The notes: a model not told the origin generated them from the letters alone. A stretch of 64,000 nt of DNA from Opitutus sp. ER46 (GCF_003054705.1 NZ_QAYX01000022.1:558001-622000); one strand, 5' to 3'; shown: positions 1 to 9,621, numbered from the stretch's first letter. Numbers and translations: made by a program.

Positions 1-448
1 TGATCACGGCCCGCACGTCGCTCTCCGCCCCGCGATGCAGCGCCATGTTGGCTAGGATCTCCGCCGTGCAGCACAACACCTTCGCGCCGGGATTCACGCT
101 CGCGTCACCCGTCATCATGCCGACGTTCTCGGGCCCGAAGTCACGGCACAACGAAAGGAACTTCTCGTTCACCAGCGCCTTGATCGGGCACGTGTACACC
201 GAGCGCTCGCCCGCGCAGAGCGCCTTGAAATGGAACGCCGCCGCGACCAGCGACTTTCCCGAGCCGGTCGGCGTATTCAGGACCACATTGCGCCCGGCGA
301 ACAGTTCAAGAATCGCCTCCTCCTGCTCCGGATACAGCGTCAGCCCGCGCTCCCCCGCCACCGTCAGGAACCGGTCCAGCACCGCATCGGCGTCGGCCCC
401 CGCAGGCAGCGGGGCAAGAGGTGGAGGTGGCGGCGAAACGGTCGACAT
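1..448 (-). CDS. DEAD/DEAH-box (Ski2-like) helicase, N-terminal part only
   Basis: This is the first 149 codons of a superfamily 2 helicase that runs off the left edge of the window. After a Pro-rich start comes a Q-motif-like stretch ([12 protein letters not shown]), then Walker A TPTGSGKS at about residues 69-76, then motif Ia ([11 protein letters not shown]) and motif Ib-like residues ([20 protein letters not shown]). ATG at 448 is preceded by GAGG at a normal distance. The pattern resembles the Ski2/DUF3516-type helicases of high-GC bacteria, which unwind RNA or DNA using ATP. The DEAD box itself lies outside the window, so the subfamily is not certain. Confidence 0.8.
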   Translation of the reverse strand, partial: MSTVSPPPPPLAPLPAGADADAVLDRFLTVAGERGLTLYPEQEEAILELFAGRNVVLNTPTGSGKSLVAAAFHFKALCAGERSVYTCPIKALVNEKFLSLCRDFGPENVGMMTGDASVNPGAKVLCCTAEILANMALHRGAESDVRAVI

Positions 449-753
449 GCGCCTCACAACGACGCGACCTCGCGCCCGAGACAAGCAAGGAGGGCGTCCG
501 CGCCACGTCGCCGCGCGCCGGCCCCGCCGCCTATGTTCCCGCTCCTCCCGCGCGCGCCGCGCATCGCACCGCGCCCGACCACTACCGCCGCCTCCCGTTC
601 CGTCGCCGGCTCGGGCTACCGCAACCTACCTTGGGGCCGTCGCCGACCCGCCGAAGCCTCCGCCGGTGGACACAAAGACGCCCGCGGGCCGGATGGCCGC
701 GCGGGCGGAAAGCGATCGGTTGCTGAACTCCGGACGAAAGCGTTCGCGTCCGC
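449..753. other. Intergenic region, helicase to cytochrome c
   Basis: I see no convincing gene in these 305 bp. The open frames here are high-GC shadows. The only structured element is the hairpin at 679-707, listed separately as the terminator of the cytochrome gene. The upstream part should hold the helicase promoter, but I cannot pick out -35/-10 boxes. Confidence 0.5.
670..707 (-). terminator. Rho-independent terminator of the cytochrome c gene
   Basis: A GC-rich hairpin (arms 679-690 and 695-707, loop GGAT, one bulge) lies 47 bp past the cytochrome stop codon. Reading on the minus strand it is followed by TCTTTGTG. Confidence 0.55.
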
Positions 754-1083
754 TCAGGACTTGAAGCTGCGGATGAGCTTCACGAGCTCCTTGCCCTCGT
801 CCGCGCTCAATTTGTCCGCGTAGCCCTTCATCTTCTCTTTTCCGTCCACGATCACGCCCTTCATTGTCGCCTCGAGCAGCTGCTCGTCGGTGAAGGCAGC
901 CTGCACCTTCGGGTCAGAGTAGTCCCGCAGTTTCAGCTTCTGGCCCATCTTGGAGTCAGCCTTGCCCGTGGCGCCATGGCACCGCGCGCAATGGTCTTCC
1001 CAGTTCGTCTTGGCATCGGCAGCGAAAGCGGCGGGCACGGCCGCCGCGAGGAGTCCAGCAAGCACAACCATTTTGGTCTTCAT
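754..1083 (-). CDS. Secreted monohaem c-type cytochrome
   Basis: A 109-residue protein with a Sec signal peptide (MKTKMVVLAGLLAAAVPAAFA) and one haem-binding motif CARCH, placed about 12 residues into the mature chain. A Met-containing segment (KEKMKGYADKLS) is a plausible source of the distal haem ligand. This is the layout of a small class I periplasmic cytochrome c that carries electrons between respiratory complexes. An in-frame ATG at 1101 would add six residues in front of the signal peptide; the ATG at 1083 fits a normal signal sequence better. The gene stands alone, and its partner oxidase or reductase is not in the window. Confidence 0.85.
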   Translation of the reverse strand: MKTKMVVLAGLLAAAVPAAFAADAKTNWEDHCARCHGATGKADSKMGQKLKLRDYSDPKVQAAFTDEQLLEATMKGVIVDGKEKMKGYADKLSADEGKELVKLIRSFKS

Positions 1084-1349
1084 GCCGGGAGAGGGTAACA
1101 CAGGCCCTCCGGCACCGCCGCGCGTTTTTTGTCCAGCACGCGCTTTAGCCTGCCTTCGGCATCACGCACCTTTTGTCGTCCTCCACTTTTGCGGAACTAC
1201 CGACGAGCCGGCGCACTCTGCTGGTCCCCATGTTCGCCGTCCGCCGGTTTTACCCTCCCCACCGCGCCGCTTTTCACCGTCACTCACCCGGTTCCGGGAC
1301 CCGCCAGCTGAGGCTTGCTTGCCCGTTTGGCCGCCCCTTTGCTGCGCCC

Positions 1350-3548
1350 GTGATTCGTCGCCTAATCCTTTGCTGCTGCCTGGTTGGTCTCTTGCACGCG
1401 GAGCAGCCCGCCGGCACCCAGCTCAGTGCCGACCGTACCGATTATCTCCTCGCCACCGACGAGACCGCGCTCATCGGGCACGCCGAGTTGCGCGAAGGCG
1501 ATCTCCTGGTCACCGCCGACGAGTTTCGTTTCAAGGGCCAGCAGGGCACCAACCCCGAGACCATCACGGCTTCTGGCCACGTGGTCTACACCCGCGGCCC
1601 CCTCCGTATCCTGGCCGACCGCGTGGTCTTCCATCGGGTCGAGCGTACCTTCACCGCCGAGAACATTCGGTTGGGCAGCTTCCCGTACTACATCGAGGGC
1701 GCTTCGGCCAGCGGTGCCCGCGACACGGTCACCGTCCACCAGGCGCGCATCTCCTACGGAGAGCCCGGCCCCTGGCAGCCCACCGCCCGGGCGGAGCAGA
1801 TCACCCTCAACCCCGAGACCCGGCAGGTCCGCTCGGCACGCACTCAACTCGGCATCGGCGGCGTCCAGCCCGTCCCGTTCCCCAAATTCGAACAGAATCT
1901 GTCCGACCCGCTGTGGTCCCTCCTGACTTTCAGCGGCGGCTATCGCGGCTCGCTCGGCGCGTTCGTTGACCTGGGGCTGCACCTGCCAGTGACGCCCGGG
2001 CTGCGCCTCGGCGGTGATGTGGGCTACTACACGGAGCGGGGGCTCCTCGCCGGGCCCTCGGGTTCCTATTCCAGCCCGACTGACCCGGCACGCCTCCGGG
2101 GCAGCTTCCAAAGCGGCTATATCAACGACCACGGCGACAAGAAGACCGACCTGCTGGGCCGCGCGGTGCCGGAGAATCGCGCGTTCTTCGAATGGCAGCA
2201 CCAGCAACAGATCTCCGAGACCGTCACCCTCAACGGCCAGTTCAACTGGTGGCGCGACTCCGAGGTGCTGCGCGACTTCCGCCCCCGCGAATTTTTCCCG
2301 GTGCAGCAGCCCGACTCGTTCGTCGAACTCACCCACGCCGGCGAGAACCTGTTTGCCTCCGCCTTCGCCCGCTTCCGGCCCAACTCCTTCCAAGTGGTCC
2401 AGCAGCGCACGCCGGAACTCCGCGTCGACCTCCTGCCCATGCCGATCGGCGGCGGATTCTACGAGCGGTTCAACGCCAGCATCGCCTTCCTCCGGGAGAC
2501 GCCCCTGCCCGATCCGCAGACCGGCCTCGCCTCGATGCCGGCCAATGAGCTGCCCGCCGCGGGCGCGTTCCTCTACCCCGCCGAGCAGCATTGGTCATCC
2601 CATCCCTATGCCGGCAGCGCCATCCAGGAGCTGCAGAGCACACGGATGGATGCCTACTACGCACTGACGCGGCCCATCTCGTCCGGGGACTGGTTCGCGT
2701 TGACTCCGGTCGCCGGCGGTCGGGTCACCCACTACATGAACACGCGCGGCGCCGCGAAGGCCGGCCCGTACACCCGCGTGCTCGGCGAGGTCGGCGCCGA
2801 TGCCGAGCTGCACGCCAGCGGCACGTTCGCGTATCGCAACGAGGCCTGGAAGATCGACGGCCTCCGCCATCTCTTCACGCCGCGGATCAGCTACCGCTAC
2901 ATTCCGCAGGCGGACAAGGGCCGGGCCTACATTCCGCCGATCGATCGCGAGTCCTTCTCCACCTACCTGCCGCCGCTCGGACTCGGCGACGTCCGCTCCA
3001 TCGATGATCTCCAGCCGACCCACACCCTGCGACTCGCGTTGCTCAACACGCTGCAAACGCGCGACGCGGGCTACGGCTCCCGCGACCTGCTGCGACTCAA
3101 CGTCGCGAATGACTTCCGCTTCAAGCGCGCCCCGGGCGAGCGCGACGTCTCCGAGATTCACGCCGAGTTTGCCGCGATGCCGGCCCGCTGGCTCGAGGTC
3201 GGCGTCTACAACAGCTTTGCCCCGCAGACCTTCACGCTGCGCGAGTTCAACTCCGGGGTGACCGTCCGCAACGGCGACGCCTGGAGCGTCCGCTTCGGCA
3301 ACAGCTTCTTCCGCCACCAACTCGAGGACTACGTCGTCGACGGGCGCGCCCGCCTGAACGAGAACTTCGACGTGCTCACCCAGGTGCGCTACGACCAGCG
3401 CAAGCACCGCTTCACCGAGCAGACCTACGGCGTGGTGCAGAATCTCGCGAACATGTGGCGGATCTCCTACCTCGTGAGCTTCTACTCCGGCCGCCAGCGC
3501 GAGAGCGGCTTCGGCTTCAGCATCCAGGTCGACACGGTGCGGTTCTGA
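1350..3548 (+). CDS. lptD: LptD-like outer-membrane LPS assembly protein
   Basis: A 732-residue protein: signal peptide (MIRRLILCCCLVGLLHA), then an OstA/LptA-like beta-jellyroll region (ALIGHAELREGDLLVTADEFRF and ASGHVVYTRGPLRILADRVVF, about residues 40-110), then a long run of alternating beta-strands ending in F, as expected for a beta-barrel. LptD receives lipopolysaccharide from the periplasmic Lpt bridge and inserts it into the outer leaflet. I chose the GTG at 1350 because it begins a clean signal peptide; the open frame extends 59 codons further upstream without homology-like features. Length is close to other LptD proteins. The next gene starts 8 bp downstream. The canonical C-terminal cysteine pairs are not evident. 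Confidence 0.75.
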   Translation: MIRRLILCCCLVGLLHAEQPAGTQLSADRTDYLLATDETALIGHAELREGDLLVTADEFRFKGQQGTNPETITASGHVVYTRGPLRILADRVVFHRVERTFTAENIRLGSFPYYIEGASASGARDTVTVHQARISYGEPGPWQPTARAEQITLNPETRQVRSARTQLGIGGVQPVPFPKFEQNLSDPLWSLLTFSGGYRGSLGAFVDLGLHLPVTPGLRLGGDVGYYTERGLLAGPSGSYSSPTDPARLRGSFQSGYINDHGDKKTDLLGRAVPENRAFFEWQHQQQISETVTLNGQFNWWRDSEVLRDFRPREFFPVQQPDSFVELTHAGENLFASAFARFRPNSFQVVQQRTPELRVDLLPMPIGGGFYERFNASIAFLRETPLPDPQTGLASMPANELPAAGAFLYPAEQHWSSHPYAGSAIQELQSTRMDAYYALTRPISSGDWFALTPVAGGRVTHYMNTRGAAKAGPYTRVLGEVGADAELHASGTFAYRNEAWKIDGLRHLFTPRISYRYIPQADKGRAYIPPIDRESFSTYLPPLGLGDVRSIDDLQPTHTLRLALLNTLQTRDAGYGSRDLLRLNVANDFRFKRAPGERDVSEIHAEFAAMPARWLEVGVYNSFAPQTFTLREFNSGVTVRNGDAWSVRFGNSFFRHQLEDYVVDGRARLNENFDVLTQVRYDQRKHRFTEQTYGVVQNLANMWRISYLVSFYSGRQRESGFGFSIQVDTVRF

Positions 3549-3555
3549 ACGCGCC

Positions 3556-4761
3556 ATGAGCCGCGCCGGTAGCCAGCTGCAGATTTTCCTGCGCCTGCTC
3601 GCGGCGTTGCAGCCGCACTGGCACCGTGACCAGGCCCTGCCCGCCCGCCTCCAGACCCTCCTCGCCCGGCACAAGGAGTTCGGCTCCCGCGACCGCCGCC
3701 TGTATCGGGAACTTCTCTACACCACGCTGCGCTACCTGCCCTGGATCGAACCGCTGCTCGCGGCCGACGCGACGCGCGCGGGTCGCATCATCGCCTGGCT
3801 CGCGGCCGAGACGCGCGACTCCGCCGCCTATCGTCAGGAAATCTGCGGCGACTGGCCCACGCTGCCGACCGTCGCCGCCCGCGCCGCGTTTCTCGGCGCC
3901 ACGCCCGAAACGCTTCTGCCCGCGTGGCTGCGCGCCGAGTGCCCCGCCGCCTTCACAGCCGCCGAACTCGAGGCGCAGCTCGCCCGCGCCCCGCTCTGGC
4001 TCCGGCTGCAGACCGACGCCCCCGACGAGGTCGCGCGCGAGTTTGCCGCCCACCAGTGGTCCTGCCGTCCCGCCGCCATCCTGCCGGATGCCTGGCAGGT
4101 CCTGGGCGAGGTCGACGTCACGCGGTCCGCCGCCTACGCCCGCGGGGCGATCGAGATCCAGGACCTTGGCTCCCAACTTGTCCTCGCCAGCATTGGCGTC
4201 GCTCCCGGCACGCGTTGGTTCGATGCGTGCGCCGGCGCCGGCGGCAAGACGCTCCAGCTCGCGCGGCTCGTCGGCCCGCACGGGGCGGTGGATGCCCATG
4301 ACATTCGCCCCGCTGCACTCGCCGAACTACGCGCCCGGGTCTCCCGCGCGGGGCTTTCCCAGGTCCGGACCGTCGCCGTCCCCGCCTCTCCCGCCTACGA
4401 TGGCGTGCTCGTCGACGCCCCGTGCTCCGGATCCGGCACCTGGCGGCGAGCGCCGCACCTCAAGTGGACCACCTCGCGCGGCACGCTCGCCGATCGCGCC
4501 GCGCTGCAGCTCACGCTGCTGGAACGATACGCCGGCCAGGTGCGGCCCGGCGGCCAGCTGGTCTACGCCACCTGTTCGCTGGCGCGGACGGAGAACGCGG
4601 GCGTCGTGACAGCCTTCCTGGCCCGCCATCCGGAGTTTTCACCCGCTGCCTTTGCCAACGCATTCGGTTTTCACCCCGACGCCACCGGTCTGACCATCCT
4701 TCCCTCCCGCCACGATACCGACGGCTTCTTCGTTGCCCACCTGCGCCGGCAACCCGCCTGA
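3556..4761 (+). CDS. RsmB/NOL1-NOP2-sun family rRNA (cytosine-5) methyltransferase
   Basis: A 401-residue SAM-dependent RNA methyltransferase. The N-terminal third is helical and NusB-like. The catalytic domain has motif I DACAGAGGKTLQLA (about residues 219-232), motif IV DAPCSGSGTWRR (about 287-298, with the Cys that releases product) and motif VI YATCSLARTEN (about 336-346, with the nucleophilic Cys). These are the signatures of enzymes that methylate C5 of cytosine in 16S rRNA. It starts 8 bp after lptD and is probably cotranscribed. Assignment to RsmB itself rather than a paralogue cannot be settled by eye. Confidence 0.85.
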   Translation: MSRAGSQLQIFLRLLAALQPHWHRDQALPARLQTLLARHKEFGSRDRRLYRELLYTTLRYLPWIEPLLAADATRAGRIIAWLAAETRDSAAYRQEICGDWPTLPTVAARAAFLGATPETLLPAWLRAECPAAFTAAELEAQLARAPLWLRLQTDAPDEVAREFAAHQWSCRPAAILPDAWQVLGEVDVTRSAAYARGAIEIQDLGSQLVLASIGVAPGTRWFDACAGAGGKTLQLARLVGPHGAVDAHDIRPAALAELRARVSRAGLSQVRTVAVPASPAYDGVLVDAPCSGSGTWRRAPHLKWTTSRGTLADRAALQLTLLERYAGQVRPGGQLVYATCSLARTENAGVVTAFLARHPEFSPAAFANAFGFHPDATGLTILPSRHDTDGFFVAHLRRQPA

Positions 4762-4903
4762 CGCCCGATACAGCCGGAGCCTTTGGCGCTCCGAGACGAC
4801 CGCCGCCGCCGGCGTGGCCGTTCGGCCCCAAGCCACCTGCAGCCCACGCGTTTCCCGCCGATTTTTCCGTTGCCGCGAGTGCGGCCCAGCCAACCATCGC
4901 GAC

Positions 4904-5680
4904 GTGGTTCCTGACGCCGATTATCGCATCAAGCTTCAAGTCTTTGAAGGTCCGCTCGACTTGCTGTTGTTCCTCATTCGCAAGAACGAGCTGGATATCT
5001 ACGACATCCCCATCGAGTCGGTGACCCACCAGTACATCGACGCCCTGCATGCGATGCAGCAGCTCGATCTCGATGTCGCCGGCGAGTTCTTCGTCATGGC
5101 GGCCACGCTGATGGAGATCAAAAGCCGGATGCTGCTCCCCAAGGGGCAGCAGGCGATCGATCCAAACGCTGAGGACGAGGAGGTCGATCCGCGCTGGGAG
5201 CTCGTCCATCAGCTCCTGCAGTACAAGAAGTTCAAGGAAGCCGCCGCCGCGTTGGCGAACCTCGCCGAGACCCGGCAGAACCTGATGGAGCGCTACATCT
5301 CGGAGCTGTCCGCCGAGGAGCAGGAGCGCCCGCTCCGCAACGTCGACCGCATCGAGCTCTGGAACGCCTTCAACATCGTGCTGCGCCGCCTCGCCGAGAA
5401 GCTCGTCGTCGGCGAGATCCATGACGAAGTCGTCACCGTTGCCGACCAGATGGAGTGGTTGCTCGGCCGCTGCCGGGACCAGCAGAGTTTCCTCTTCTCC
5501 AGCCTCTTTCCGACCGGCGTCACGCTGCGCCGGCTCGTCGCCACCTTCCTGGCCATGCTCGAGCTCACGCGACTCAAGCGGTTCCGTATTCGCCAGGCGG
5601 AGGCGTTCGCCGACATCAGCGTCGAGGTGGTGCAGAACCCACTTGAAACCGTGATCCCCACCGACACGGTGTCGGCGTGA
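4904..5680 (+). CDS. scpA: Segregation and condensation protein A (kleisin)
   Basis: A 258-residue ScpA. The N-terminal block YRIKLQVFEGPLDLLLFLIRKNELDIYDIPI is a classic ScpA opening, followed by FFVMAATLMEIKSRMLLP and a C-terminal winged-helix region. ScpA bridges the two heads of SMC and, with ScpB, forms the bacterial condensin. GTG at 4904 gives a start just before the conserved block; the frame is open further upstream, but that part is unconserved in character. No scpB is visible nearby. The next small gene overlaps its stop by 4 bp. Confidence 0.9.
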   Translation: MVPDADYRIKLQVFEGPLDLLLFLIRKNELDIYDIPIESVTHQYIDALHAMQQLDLDVAGEFFVMAATLMEIKSRMLLPKGQQAIDPNAEDEEVDPRWELVHQLLQYKKFKEAAAALANLAETRQNLMERYISELSAEEQERPLRNVDRIELWNAFNIVLRRLAEKLVVGEIHDEVVTVADQMEWLLGRCRDQQSFLFSSLFPTGVTLRRLVATFLAMLELTRLKRFRIRQAEAFADISVEVVQNPLETVIPTDTVSA

Positions 5681-5931
5681 CTCCGAAGAAGAAGAAAACG
5701 CCGAAGCGTCAGGCCGCCTTGCTCGGGCTCGGGCTCGACAATGAGGACGGTCACAAGCGCATCACGACGGGCGAGAAGTTCGCGATTGTCGGCGGCTCGG
5801 AGGAGACTCACGGCCGGATGACGGAGACCGTGGTGAAGACCTTCGAAGAACTGAAGTCCCGCGGGAAACACCTCGAGCAGGTCGCCCCCGAGGAACTCGC
5901 GGAGATCATCCACAAATCGCGGCCGCGCTGA
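5677..5931 (+). CDS. Small conserved-type hypothetical protein coupled to scpA
   Basis: An 84-residue soluble protein with a Lys-rich N terminus (MTPKKKKTPKRQ) and a mixed charged body. The GTG start overlaps the scpA stop (GTGA), so translation is probably coupled, which supports it as a real gene. I recognise no domain. The basic tail could bind nucleic acid, but that is only a guess from composition. Confidence 0.6.
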   Translation: MTPKKKKTPKRQAALLGLGLDNEDGHKRITTGEKFAIVGGSEETHGRMTETVVKTFEELKSRGKHLEQVAPEELAEIIHKSRPR

Positions 5932-6079
5932 GCGGATTGCGTCGTTGCACTCCGACCATTCCCGCCGGGCGTCGACCTACGCACCCGCGTGCCCGGTCGG
6001 CAGTTGCAGCGGCGGCATGAACTCCCCGGAGTTGCTTCCGCCGCGCTTTCGGTTCTCTTGTCCGTGAACTGACCAACTC

Positions 6080-6409
6080 ATGTCCGAAAAAATCGCCAAT
6101 CTCACTGCCGAGACGTTCAAGCTCACCGTCAACTCGTCCCAGACTCCCGTGCTGGTCGACTTCTGGGCCCCCTGGTGCGGGCCGTGCAAGGCGATCGCTC
6201 CGATTCTCGAGGAACTCGCGGTGGAGCTGAACGGCAAGCTGGCCATCGCGAAGCTCAACATCGACGAGCACGACTCGATTCCGGCCGAGTACGGCGTGCG
6301 CGCCATCCCGACGATGATCCTGTTCAAGGGTGGCAAGGTCGCCGAAACCCTCGTGGGCCTCATGCCCAAGGAGACGCTAAAGGCCAAGCTGAAGGCTCAC
6401 CTGAACTGA
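6080..6409 (+). CDS. trxA: Thioredoxin
   Basis: A 109-residue thioredoxin with the WCGPC active site in the context VDFWAPWCGPCKAIAPIL, the cis-Pro loop (VRAIPTMILFKGG) and full family length. It reduces disulfides in cytosolic proteins using electrons from thioredoxin reductase. It has its own upstream region of about 150 bp. Its last 33 bp overlap the 3' end of the convergent menA gene, so the two transcripts are complementary there. Confidence 0.95.
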   Translation: MSEKIANLTAETFKLTVNSSQTPVLVDFWAPWCGPCKAIAPILEELAVELNGKLAIAKLNIDEHDSIPAEYGVRAIPTMILFKGGKVAETLVGLMPKETLKAKLKAHLN

Positions 6410-7291
6410 GCTGAGCAGCAGCCCGAGAGCGAACCCCAGCGCATACAGCGCCAGCAGTCTTCCCGTCGCGCCCAGCAGAGCAATCAGCTCGCTGGGCGTT
6501 TTGCTGTCCCGCAACCGCCGCGCGTGCCGCCAGGCGACGGGCACCAGCAACAGCGGCACGAGGTAAGCCCAATGGTGATGCCGCCACGCGAGCAGCACCG
6601 GCACGGCGAATGCACCGACCAGGGAGAGCCCAAACTGGGCTCGCGCCGCCCGCCGGCCCAAGATCACCACCAAGGTGCGTTTGCCCGCAACGGCATCGGT
6701 GTCGGCGTCCCGATAGTTGTTCACCACGAGAATATTCGCCGCCAGCAACCCCACCGGCACCGCCGCCAGCAGCGCATCGGTGCTCACCCGGCCCGCCTGC
6801 ACGAAGTACGTCGCCGCCACCGCCACCAGGCCGAAGAAGATGAACACGAACACATCGCCCCAGCCGTGATACGCCAGCGGCCAGGGTCCGCCGGTGTACG
6901 CCACGCCGGAGATGATCGAGGTTACGCCGACCACGAGCAGCCAGGGCCCACCCCACGCGATCAGCGAGAGCCCCAGCAGGAACGCCACCGCGAACACGAC
7001 CACCGTCGCATTGCGCATCGTGGCCGGCGAGACCAGGCCCGCCGCCACCGCCCGCCTCGGCCCCTGGCGGGCCGCCGTGTCGGCGCCGTGGACGAAATCG
7101 AAGTAGTCGTTGGCGAAGTTCGTGCCGATCTGCACGAGCAGCGCAAAGCCCAGACAGATCAACGCCGCCGCGCCGTCGAAGGCGTTGTCGCGCCACGCCA
7201 GCGCCGAACCCACGACCACCGGCGCCACCGCCGCCGGCAACGTCCGCGGCCGCGCCGCGGCAATCCACACTCCCCACATCGACGAGTTCAC
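6377..7291 (-). CDS. menA: 1,4-dihydroxy-2-naphthoate polyprenyltransferase
   Basis: A 304-residue UbiA-superfamily membrane enzyme that attaches a polyprenyl chain to DHNA in menaquinone synthesis. The two Asp-rich motifs are present: [13 protein letters not shown] near the N terminus and [16 protein letters not shown] in the middle. The N terminus ([20 protein letters not shown]) is typical of MenA, and about nine hydrophobic helices are visible. GTG at 7291 overlaps the stop of the upstream membrane gene by 4 bp (GTGA), implying coupling in an acyP-membrane-menA operon. The TAG stop lies within the end of the convergent trxA. Confidence 0.9.
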   Translation of the reverse strand: MNSSMWGVWIAAARPRTLPAAVAPVVVGSALAWRDNAFDGAAALICLGFALLVQIGTNFANDYFDFVHGADTAARQGPRRAVAAGLVSPATMRNATVVVFAVAFLLGLSLIAWGGPWLLVVGVTSIISGVAYTGGPWPLAYHGWGDVFVFIFFGLVAVAATYFVQAGRVSTDALLAAVPVGLLAANILVVNNYRDADTDAVAGKRTLVVILGRRAARAQFGLSLVGAFAVPVLLAWRHHHWAYLVPLLLVPVAWRHARRLRDSKTPSELIALLGATGRLLALYALGFALGLLLSSVQVSLQLGL

Positions 7292-7974
7292 GCTTGGACG
7301 CCGGACCTGCCGTTCAGGGCATGGCGGGACAGCACCAGCAACGGACGCCGCGCCAGGAGACTCAGGAATACCGGGAGAAAACAGAGACCGACCGAAATCA
7401 TCGTCGCCAGATTGAGGCCATGGAGCACGGCGCCAAGCACGCAAAGCACCACCGTCTGCACCACCAGGAACCCCTGCGCATTCGGCACCACCGGACTCAT
7501 GATCCACGCCATCGCAAAGGCGCACACCCCGGCGACCGGCAAATGAAAGGCGATGGTCGCGCCCGCGAGGAAGAACACCGGCGCCGCCAGCGTCATCCTT
7601 CCCCTCGGCCAGGAAATGGTCTGCACCAGCACGGCCACGCCAAGGATCGCCGCTTGTACCAGCAGCGGATCCCGCGCCTGCGTTCCCGCCAGATGCCCCA
7701 GCGGGCCCTCGCCGCCCCCGCCGAACGCCACCAGCAGCGCAAGCGTGCCCAACGCCGCGCGCGCGAAGTCGTAGTAGTTGTGCGCCCGGGCAAACTCACG
7801 GCGCGCGTCCAGGCCCGACTCATTCACCGGGCCCCGTTGCCCGTGATGGTGGCGTCGGTGACGCCATGGTCCGAAGGATACGCCCAGGCGCATCCAGGAA
7901 CGGGGTAACCAGAGGAGAGCGACGCCACCTGCCAGGAAGGGCACATCGACGGTCATGTGGGGGTAGAGCCGCAT
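7288..7974 (-). CDS. Integral membrane protein of unknown function, menA operon
   Basis: A protein of about 228 residues with five to six hydrophobic helices and a central soluble loop containing RREFARAHNYYDFARAALG. I recognise no enzyme motif. It lies between acyP and menA, with a 4-bp overlap into menA, so it is probably made together with MenA. The start is uncertain: ATG at 7974 is used, a TTG at 8001 has GGAGG only 2 nt upstream, and ATG at 7956 also keeps the first helix. Confidence 0.6.
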   Translation of the reverse strand: MRLYPHMTVDVPFLAGGVALLWLPRSWMRLGVSFGPWRHRRHHHGQRGPVNESGLDARREFARAHNYYDFARAALGTLALLVAFGGGGEGPLGHLAGTQARDPLLVQAAILGVAVLVQTISWPRGRMTLAAPVFFLAGATIAFHLPVAGVCAFAMAWIMSPVVPNAQGFLVVQTVVLCVLGAVLHGLNLATMISVGLCFLPVFLSLLARRPLLVLSRHALNGRSGVQA

Positions 7975-8025
7975 CAAGCCGCGTCGCCTTTCCCGTGTCA
8001 AAACCTCCGCGGCAGGTGCGGGTAC

Positions 8026-8301
8026 TCAGCGAATCGCGAATCCCGCGAAGGCCGGCTGACGCTTCTGCCGCGATCGCTCCGTCTTCCGCACGTAGCCATG
8101 CATCCGGTCCTGCAGTGCTTCCACAAAGGCATCGATCTCGCCCGCCGTGCCTTCGACTTCCACCTGGACTCTCCCGTCGTCCAGGTTCTTCACGAATCCC
8201 GCCACCTCGAACTCCTTTGCCACCTGCAGCGTGCTGTAGCGAAAGCCGACACCCTGCACATGGCCGGTGAAGAAGATGGATTCGTGGGTAACCTCGGTCA
8301 T
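8026..8301 (-). CDS. acyP: Acylphosphatase
   Basis: A 91-residue acylphosphatase, full family length. The signature GHVQGVGFRYSTLQVA holds the phosphate-binding loop and the catalytic Arg, and GFVKNLDDGRVQVEVEG holds the catalytic Asn. The enzyme hydrolyses carboxyl-phosphate bonds such as those in acyl phosphates. It is the first gene of a likely three-gene operon with the membrane protein and menA. Confidence 0.93.
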   Translation of the reverse strand: MTEVTHESIFFTGHVQGVGFRYSTLQVAKEFEVAGFVKNLDDGRVQVEVEGTAGEIDAFVEALQDRMHGYVRKTERSRQKRQPAFAGFAIR

Positions 8302-8539
8302 CGGGGATGCCGGCTAAGTACGCTAAACTTTCGGCCGCCTTCAACCTGCAAAACACCGGTCCCAGCCGCAGCAGCCCCCGACTGGCCCCCCCTTCCACTC
8401 GTTGCTGTTCATCCCCGTTCCTCGCCCACGAATATTCCGCAGTCTATTTCATTCCAATTACTTGCGCCATACCGGCAGGTGCATTGACCGGCTTTTGATT
8501 TGCTTTCCGGAAACGCCCTCGCTCAGTTTCGGCCACCGA

Positions 8540-9220
8540 ATGAGCAATTTCGATTCTGACGGCGGGCCGGAGTTTGAATGGGAGGATCGAGGCGATCTGG
8601 CCTGGAACGAATTTGACTGGGAGCGCTACCTGCGGGAGCAGGACGACGCGATCGAGCGGTATTTGGGATTCTACGAGGCCTGCAAACGCAGCGCCGAGCG
8701 TCTGGATCAGGTCGCCGAGAAGATGAGCTGGAACCAGGAGTCCTGGACGGAGGATGGCGACGACGACGAGGACGATGACGATGAGGACGACGATGAGTTC
8801 GAGCGGCCCCAGGACGTCTACACCCTCCATAAGAACCCGATTTTCATCGCCACCAAGGCGATCTACCTTGGGCTAAACCGCTCCTGGCAGTCGCTCGCAT
8901 CCGAGCCCGGTCGCGTGCCCGCGGCTCACGTCATCGCCATCCAATCCGCGCTGCACGCCGGCGAGGACCACGCCGTCCAGGCCATTCACGCGCTCGACTT
9001 CGGCGACTACGCGATGGCCGTGAGCCTTTTCAAGCGAGCCCTCAGCGCGCTCAACAACTCCTTCGCCCTGCTCGGCGCCGACGAACTTGCCACCATGCCC
9101 GCCGTCGTCGAATGGCGCGACGACGCCATGTCCCGCCTTTTCGACCTGCGCGAGATCTGGCTGCGCGTCATGGCGGAGTGCCGGGGCGAACTCGAGCGTC
9201 CGATGGACGACGAGAGTTGA
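8540..9220 (+). CDS. Hypothetical protein with a poly-Asp/Glu segment
   Basis: A 226-residue soluble protein. Residues about 75-90 are almost entirely Asp and Glu and separate an acidic, aromatic N-terminal part (EFEWEDRGDLAWNEFDWERYL) from a helical C-terminal part with an HAGEDHAVQAIHALDFGDYAMAV core that looks like a helical-hairpin repeat. I chose ATG 8540; the open frame upstream is basic and aromatic-poor, unlike the rest. No known domain is recognised. It lies directly before tRNA-Ser. Confidence 0.65.
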   Translation: MSNFDSDGGPEFEWEDRGDLAWNEFDWERYLREQDDAIERYLGFYEACKRSAERLDQVAEKMSWNQESWTEDGDDDEDDDDEDDDEFERPQDVYTLHKNPIFIATKAIYLGLNRSWQSLASEPGRVPAAHVIAIQSALHAGEDHAVQAIHALDFGDYAMAVSLFKRALSALNNSFALLGADELATMPAVVEWRDDAMSRLFDLREIWLRVMAECRGELERPMDDES

Positions 9221-9324
9221 GCCGCCAGCCTGCTCCGCAACGGAAGTTCGTCGCCCACAGCGTTCACGAAGAAATCGGCCTTGCACTTTCCCCGACGAGC
9301 GTTTGCCTCTGCAAAATCTGATTC

Positions 9325-9418
9325 GGAGAGATGCCTGAGTGGCCGAAAGGGGCGGTTTGCTAAACCGTTGTAGGGGTTTAAATCCCTACCGAGGGTTCGA
9401 ATCCCTCTCTCTCCGCCA
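9325..9418 (+). tRNA. tRNA-Ser(GCU)
   Basis: A class II tRNA: acceptor arms GGAGAGA (9325-9331) and TCTCTCC (9408-9414), anticodon loop TTGCTAA with anticodon GCT, a long variable arm of the serine type, T-loop GGTTCGAATCC, discriminator G and an encoded CCA. Confidence 0.97.
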
Positions 9419-9428
9419 GTTTCTTAAG

Positions 9429-9451
9429 CCCGCCGCGAGGCGGGTTTTTTT
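9429..9451 (+). terminator. Rho-independent terminator after tRNA-Ser
   Basis: Perfect 6-bp stem CCCGCC/GGCGGG with loop GCGA, followed directly by seven T residues, 10 bp after the tRNA. Confidence 0.9.
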
Positions 9452-9621
9452 GTGCGTTCACCCTGGCGTGCCGCACATGCCGCACTCGGTCCCAGCGAAG
9501 CTTCAAGAACCTGTATCTACGTAGGTTGTGCATCGTTTGGCAGCGCGAATCAGAATCTCGCCCTCGCGGAGCCGCCTCCCCCATCATGCCGGCCCCCAGC
9601 CTGACAGCCCGCCTGTCCTGA

